Assembly (NCBI GenBank): GCA_027886175.1
Contig: JAJNNQ010000075.1
Span: 5,435,001-5,499,000, forward strand
Reading direction: 5' to 3'
DNA from: Phylloscopus collybita
Lineage: Eukaryota; Chordata; Aves; Passeriformes; Phylloscopidae
Length of the DNA stretch: 64,000 nucleotides
The position numbers were made by a program, and so were the translations under genes. Below, one piece after another: positions 57,801-64,000 of the stretch. The notes beneath the pieces are model-generated. The model was not told the DNA's origin and searched no databases. It worked only from the letters and a program-made list of their open reading frames with translations. Within the stretch, counting starts at the first letter, position 1. Every line of letters begins with the position of its first letter.

Positions 57801-60800
57801 GTCTCTGTGACAGAAGGAAGATGCAACTGCTGCAGCACAAGCAACAGGGTATCCTGAGGTGGTCCCTCACCATCTGGAAATCTCTTAGACAGCTCCATGT
57901 CTGTGCTCTACAGCTGCATCTACTCCAATGGACTGGCTGCCCCTGAGCAGTGGAGCTCCACTGTCTGCACTGTTTCCAGTGCAACAATTACCATTCACAA
58001 ACGATTGTGTGTGGCTCAGGAGATATCTCAGGCCCAAAATGAAACTTGTCATACCACCCTCTTCCAGACACTAAATTATGGTGTGTGGGCATCTCCACAC
58101 CAATGTTAGAGGGTTATCTCAAGGATTTTAGTTTACCAGATATAGCTTTTTTTTCTCTTTCTAGTTTCTAGAGCTTCTGCAAACAGAGGAAACTTGAAAG
58201 CCAACCTATGCCAGAAATATCCTTGTAAGTGAAAAATGTTAGTATCAATAAGTGAAATATTTACATTCATATTTTAGCTTGCATTTGAAATATCAGCACT
58301 TTTTTTCTCTGAGTTCCACTGGAAAAGAAATATTGCTGCATGTTCCCAATCCATTGACTTAGCTAATGAGATCATTGTTACAGCCACAGATTTAGAACAA
58401 CAAATGGCTACAAAACGATATCAACGGCTGAAGCAGATGTATGGAATGACCTTTTGGAGATTGCTTGAGGAAACCTTGTAAAATTCATTTTTGTTGGCTA
58501 AACCCATGTTTACTGCATAGCTAATGTTTTTTCACTGCCTTATGTGCAGTTAAAGACAGTAATTTGGACTGACACCAGACATAACTTTTCATGCTTCATG
58601 GCAGCCCCCACCTAAGCTATTAATTTACCACCTGCTTAAGTTCCTGAAGCAATGAGCTGTCAACAACTTTTCTTAAGCTCAAAGACTGCTTTCAAACAAA
58701 ACCCAAGGCCTTAAGAGAATGAAATATGTACAATATCCCAAAGAAGTTCTTCAAATTATTTCACATAGTTCATATGGAATTAAAAAGTTGAAGGTTGAGG
58801 ATATTTAGCAAAGTTCTGGGCATAGATTCAGTCCAGTCCTCACTACCATTATTTACTCTGCATGCTTGAAATTCACACTCAGGAATACTACAGTAGCTTG
58901 TTTAAATATGATGGCAGAATTGGGTAGCTGTTCCTTGTAATTATTTTGGAATTTTACTAGGGTAACTGATATAAAAAAATAGATCTGAGATATCATGTCC
59001 TAAAGATAGAAGTTTGTATTTCAAAGTTGGTTTGAAAAATACAAACTTTGCTAAACCTTTGAGTCAAAAATGTATCAGCTCTCTTTCATGCATGGAAGAG
59101 TATATAAAAAAGAAATGCCTTCCATGCAGGCTGAAAGCAAAAATTTGAGCTAGATGGTTTAACTGTATACTAGAATTAATATTCCTTTTTTTTTTTTTTT
59201 TTTTTAACAGTTGACAAGTAAATGACTGTGTGTTTGTTGTCCTATACTCTGAATCTTTTGTGTGTCAACACCTTCAGAAAGCCTCTGACTGCTCAAAGAT
59301 CTTTGGGGAATATGAGGTCAAATCCACACTTAATTAATTTTTCTTTTTTTTTAATCTGATTTATTAAATTTTTATAACAGTTCCAGTGTCCTGTGTAAAA
59401 CTATCCTTTTTAATGGATTTTAATGGATTTCCTAGGTAAAGTAAATCAACTTGCTTCACTCCACAGCATGGAAAATACACACGGGCCTGGGCTAGGAGGC
59501 TCCATTTAGTCAAATGTTCTTGTTCTGCTCATCTTTGTGACCATGATGAGATTCAGCTATTTTATATGTGAAACATTGGTCATTCTTACTGATTCTCCGC
59601 ATTTTACATTTCCTCCTTCTTACGTATTCCTGTCTTCCAGAGTTGCTTCTGCTCTCCAGTGAACTCTGGATCTTTGGTGAGAATACTTCCAATATAAAGC
59701 CTTTTGCACATTCTCATGTATACCTTGCTGGGAGCTGGAAATAGTAAACAAATATGCCTGATTTAAATAATTAACCATAATTAGACTCATTCTTCGCAAG
59801 TTTTTCCATTAGGCAGCTGAAGAAAAAAGATGTGGAGAGAGTAGGTGTCGAACACTGAAAAATGTGAGTAAATTCATAATTTAGGTCAAGACAACACGCC
59901 AACCCTGTTTCTCAGGGCTAAAATCAAAAGTTTTGCACATATAAAAGAATAAGCTCTCTCTTTTTCCTCTGCATTCTGTAAAACTATTCCCACCCAACAC
60001 ACTTCTAAGTAAACCCTTCATTAAGGTACCTAATATAGGATATAATTTCTCTATCCCCCCTTCTATAATTAATGATGAGTATGGGTAGGTCAGCCTGTGA
60101 GTAATCTGCACCAGACTGTAATTTGCTTAATTCTCTCCACTACAAAGAACTTAGAACTTGCATTGGTCAAATGCAAACTAAACCTATGTGACACAAATCT
60201 CTTTCACTATCCCCAATCCATTGAGATCTCAAATTGTCAAACCCTTGGGAGAGCAGTCAACATTGTCTTGTGTACAGTGTATCTTAGCTATTCATTTAAA
60301 GTTAAGCACTTTGCTGAAAAGGGATGAGGAAGAAAATGGCAAAATGCTTTGTTAATTTGGAGCCTTAGATTAAAGCTAAACTGGGACAACTATTGGCCTG
60401 AAACATAAAGTGTTTTTTATGTTTTCTGACTGTTTTTGAACAGTTGAAATACCAGGAGTTACAAATGAGAAGAACAAGACTCTCACGTAACCATTTGTAT
60501 AACCTTGTTATCTGGGTATGTGGAGACAAAACTTGGACTATAAAATAATGTGAAGTTCCACTTAAAAGAGGGAAAACAGGCTGTGGCCATGAAATGGAAG
60601 GTGGTGGCTCTGGAAAGGAGCTGATGGTCACAGCAGACATGACCTCTCCCTTCCCAGTGCAATTATAAACTGCTAATGAAGTCCTGGATGTTTAAACAAG
60701 GTATTACAGTAGAGAACACGTAATCAAATTTCTTAAAGAATGGGGCTAGTAATAGAGAAATTGTGAGTTTGTTTTGTTCAGCTTAACAAAAAAATGAATT

Positions 60801-63800
60801 TGCTAAATCTGGACAAGGTGAATAAAAGGTATCTGAGGATTAAAGATTTTAAAGAGTAAAAAAGAAAGAGTTCAAGGTCTTGAATTCATCATAGAGAATA
60901 GTGAAAGGTGACTTGTATGTACACTTTTAAATTAACTCCTGACTGATGTTTTTATTTTAAAGAAACAATAAATCGTGAGAATTCATCTCTGAACACTGAG
61001 GCTGGGAAAACTCAAATTAGGGGGAGGGTTTAATGAGGCTGATGAAAGTAAAGGATTCTGTGTTTCCTTTTATTTTTATATCATGCAATGTCATGTTTTT
61101 CTGGATCTATTTGAGGACACACCTAGATCAAGGTCTCAGTAACTGGTTCAGTTGCACATTGTAGATATAAATATTTACCAGAACTCACCTAGAGAAACTG
61201 TTTTTCCCCCAAAACTCCTTCCCATCGGACTGATCCACCCCAGTTCTCAACCCTGTGGTTTTATCCTGTTTCTCAAATTAGACAGAATCTGCTTTCTAAA
61301 AATGGAGCAATACCCTCTGCACCCCCAGGTGAGACTTCTGCAGGAATATCACAGTGTTTGGGTGAGAATGGTCAGACAGTGGTCAGAGCTGGTGGGAAGG
61401 GGGAGATAGAAATCTGGTGTCAAGAACACACAGGAGGAGCAGATAGTGACAGAGCAGAGAATCAATTCCTCCATAGGTGGAGCCACTGGAGCAGATGAAC
61501 CATAATGCACAGTTGCACTCTGTTAATTAAAAATTCTCAACAGTTTCTGCAGAATTTTTTGTAGAAATGAACCTTAGAATGTTTTCATAATTGTTTTTTT
61601 TTGCGTTTTCCAAGATGACAAAGAGTTTATTACCAAACCAGAGGATAATCCAAAATTTCTTCAAAGCAATTGGTTGATAATTCAGAGACAATTTCCTATA
61701 TATAAAGCAATTAAGTAACTTTACATTTACTGCACTGGTATCTTATTTTTCATACTGTTTTCTAATAAGTTTTTAATCTTCTGGGACTCTGGTTTTATTA
61801 GTTTCCATTTGGAAAATAATTAATATTTGAATTCACAGGTTTTTTTGAAACAAAGTACATAAAAGGTAAAATTATGTTCAGTCAGCTTTTATTTGAAAAG
61901 CGTGAAACCTTCTATAATATAAAATGTTAAATCCTTTAATACAATATATTTGAAAATGAATTGTGTGTGACAGAAGTCAATAAAAATTAATGAGAATCTC
62001 AGCATTTTAACAATTTGGAGTTACTACTTATTGAAATGTATACAGGTTCTGTTTATCTATGGTTATTCATTTTCTCTTTATATGTCTATACATTTTATAG
62101 GTTGGCCTTTCCCCTTTTCTGACATTTTTATGTGAATTTAGGTCTGTTTGGTTCTTACACGTGTTGAATTTCACACATTTTAAACATTTTTATTATTGCT
62201 TGCATTACCTTGAGCATGAATATATTCACTGTGTACTATATGTTATATAGCAAACTGTATACAATATAGTATAATTGATGGCAATGAGAATATATTCTCT
62301 CTCTAATAAAATAGGAACAAAATAATTGACTTAATTATAACACTGTATTTTAATGTTTATTAGTGAAATCTAAATCTTATTTATTTTTATAAATAAAAAG
62401 CTTAATATAAACTAGAATATGGTTTTTGAGGAAAAAAAAAACCCTACAAATTATCATCTGGCAAAATTATTTTGCTTTTTGTATTATTTATTCATTATTT
62501 AGTCTCATTGAAATATATATGAACATACTCATTGAAATGCTAAGAAGATCTAAGCAAACAAGCATGTAACAGAAAAGAAAACATTATAAATTGTAAATAG
62601 TGAAGCACATCACTGAAGATAAACACTTTGTGAACATTCCCTAGGCTGATAATGTCCATATATACCATTTGGCAATTACACAACTAAATGTCAACACAGG
62701 CCTGCAAATAGTTACTGAGAAAGAATAAAGGTCTGCACTGCTGTGTCATTAGGGTTTATTTGTTGTTGTTTTAAGACAATTTAATTTGCTCTCAAGAAAT
62801 ACAGGGACTTTAAACCACAGGAACTTTAAAGAAAAATCTAGGTTACTTAATTTGCCAAAAGTTTCAAATGTACTCCTCTTAAAATAAAGCAAAGGTTTTC
62901 TGTAGGGGAGGATTTCAGGAATGAATCAATGTGTAACACTAAATTCTGCAGCAATTAGAAAATCAAGCAAATAGTCTTTCCTTGTAGCATGTATCTCTTA
63001 TCTAATCCTGTATTCACAATCTATATATGTTCTTTACTTCATTGGAACTTTCCACTGAATAGAATTCATAAAATTATCAATTCTTTTTATAGGGAAAGTC
63101 CAAAATTAAAAATGGCTTGGCTACAGATTCAGATTCTTTCATTGGTGTAAATACATGAAAACAAACTTAAAGAAAATTAGTCCACACTGGTTGACAGGGT
63201 ACACTTGTTCATAATTTTTAGAAATCAACACTTCTGTGTAGTTTAAACAAGAATACAACTATGAAATGGTCTGAGGTTTTCTGAGTCACAAGCCAAAGAA
63301 CAATAATACCACATGCCCACATTAATTTTCATTTTTTTATGTTTGCTTTGCTTACTGAGTCGATGAAATAGTAATTAATTTATTAAATTATTTTCTATTT
63401 TAAACTACTACTGTATCATAAACACTCTTGACCATGAAAACAATTTAAATGTTTAAAAAACTACTAAGGTTAACCTTTCAGTTTGCATTCCAGGAAAAAT
63501 AATTGTTCAGCCATTAGCTATAGCGGAAAGTTAATATAACTGCCAAGAATTATTAGAAGAAAAATGTCTGTGCCACACTAAGAGCAAATAAATAAATAAA
63601 TGTAGTCAATTCAGAGTAAATGAAAACATATTGACCTAATTTCCAAGTGACTGTAAAAGCTGCATGAAGACCTGCTGTATAAATTATGTATTTCCTATGT
63701 CAGCAGAGAGACAGGAATGAGTGGCTGGTGACCAAATTTCCCCTGATAATTATCTTTATTTTTTTTCTCCTGGCTCTTCAGTGAACTGGAAAAAGTTACC

Positions 63801-64000
63801 AGTATTGCATTATCAGCATCAGATTTAGGATGCTGGATTTCTAATGAGCTGGAGGTCTCCAGAAGAGAAAATTGCTCATAAAGAGCAGCAATGCAGGGCA
63901 AGGGGAGAAAGGAAGGGGACTGGTTTCTGCCTTCTGCTTTCAGTAGCACAATGGTAATTAGAGAAAACCTTATTGTGAATACAGATGTGTTTTTAATACC
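57801..64000. other. Unique, very AT-rich non-coding stretch
   Basis: About 6.2 kb without a recognised interspersed repeat. T20 lies at 59186-59205. From about 61500 to 63700 the sequence is strikingly AT-rich, with many TTTAT/ATAAA motifs and no repeats that I can name. No open frame above 91 codons and no domain is recognised. It could contain conserved non-coding elements, but this cannot be judged without alignment. Confidence 0.55.
59186..59205. repeat. Homopolymer T run, 20 bases
   Basis: Uninterrupted T run. Confidence 0.92.

Noticed and set aside
1..64000. Tandem direct repeats as a CRISPR array, or bacterial operons
   Set aside because: No regularly spaced repeats with unique spacers, no ribosome-site-led gene runs, and clear vertebrate retroelements throughout.

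Overview
The window looks like non-coding DNA from a bird nuclear genome, most likely a songbird or other neoavian. It is AT-rich overall. Every clearly recognisable interspersed element is either a CR1 LINE fragment, truncated at the 5' end and ending in the CR1 3' tail (CATTCTGTGATTCTGTGAT-like), or an avian-type endogenous retrovirus LTR. I see no mammalian SINE or L1. I found no bacterial features, no rRNA or tRNA gene, no CRISPR array, and no protein-coding gene I could name. The open reading frames are short and mostly explained by chance, by CR1 reverse-transcriptase remnants, or by a simple repeat. The window is best read as intergenic or deep intronic sequence.

Layout. At 0-7 kb, unique AT-rich DNA holds CR1 fragments (911-1190 minus, 4346-4736 plus), a probable LTR (2650-2941) and a CR1-inside-CR1 nest (6120-6425). 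At 9.5-10.9 kb one LTR is nested in another, both minus-sense. A CR1 carrying decayed reverse-transcriptase C-terminal sequence lies at 14.8-15.6 kb (minus). At 22.2-23.35 kb a minus-sense LTR abuts a plus-strand CR1. CR1 remnants lie at 31.2-31.5 kb and 38.3-38.6 kb, followed by two solo LTRs (38674-39159 and 39667-40305). The second has a readable TATA box and poly(A) signal. At 41410-41817 there is an unbroken pyrimidine tract of about 400 bases, made of CTTT, CTTTCTCT and CTTC blocks. From 41.8 to 52.2 kb I see almost only unique sequence.

The most informative region is 52.2-57.8 kb: a CR1, an LTR fragment, a solo LTR (54944-55495), and a compact minus-strand provirus at 55701-57464. The provirus has two LTRs (447 and 436 bp), a primer binding site matching tRNA-Trp at 17 of 18 bases, a polypurine tract, only 881 bp of interior without recognisable retroviral genes, and a perfect 6-bp target duplication (GGGTTG). 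It interrupts an older CR1. From 57.8 kb to the end the sequence is again unique, and very AT-rich after about 61.5 kb.

Nothing here forms an operon or pathway. The functional content I can support is retroelement structure, the promoter and polyadenylation signals inside LTRs, and unstable simple repeats. I did not find a new biological system; the compact non-autonomous provirus and the long triplex-prone tract are the best leads.
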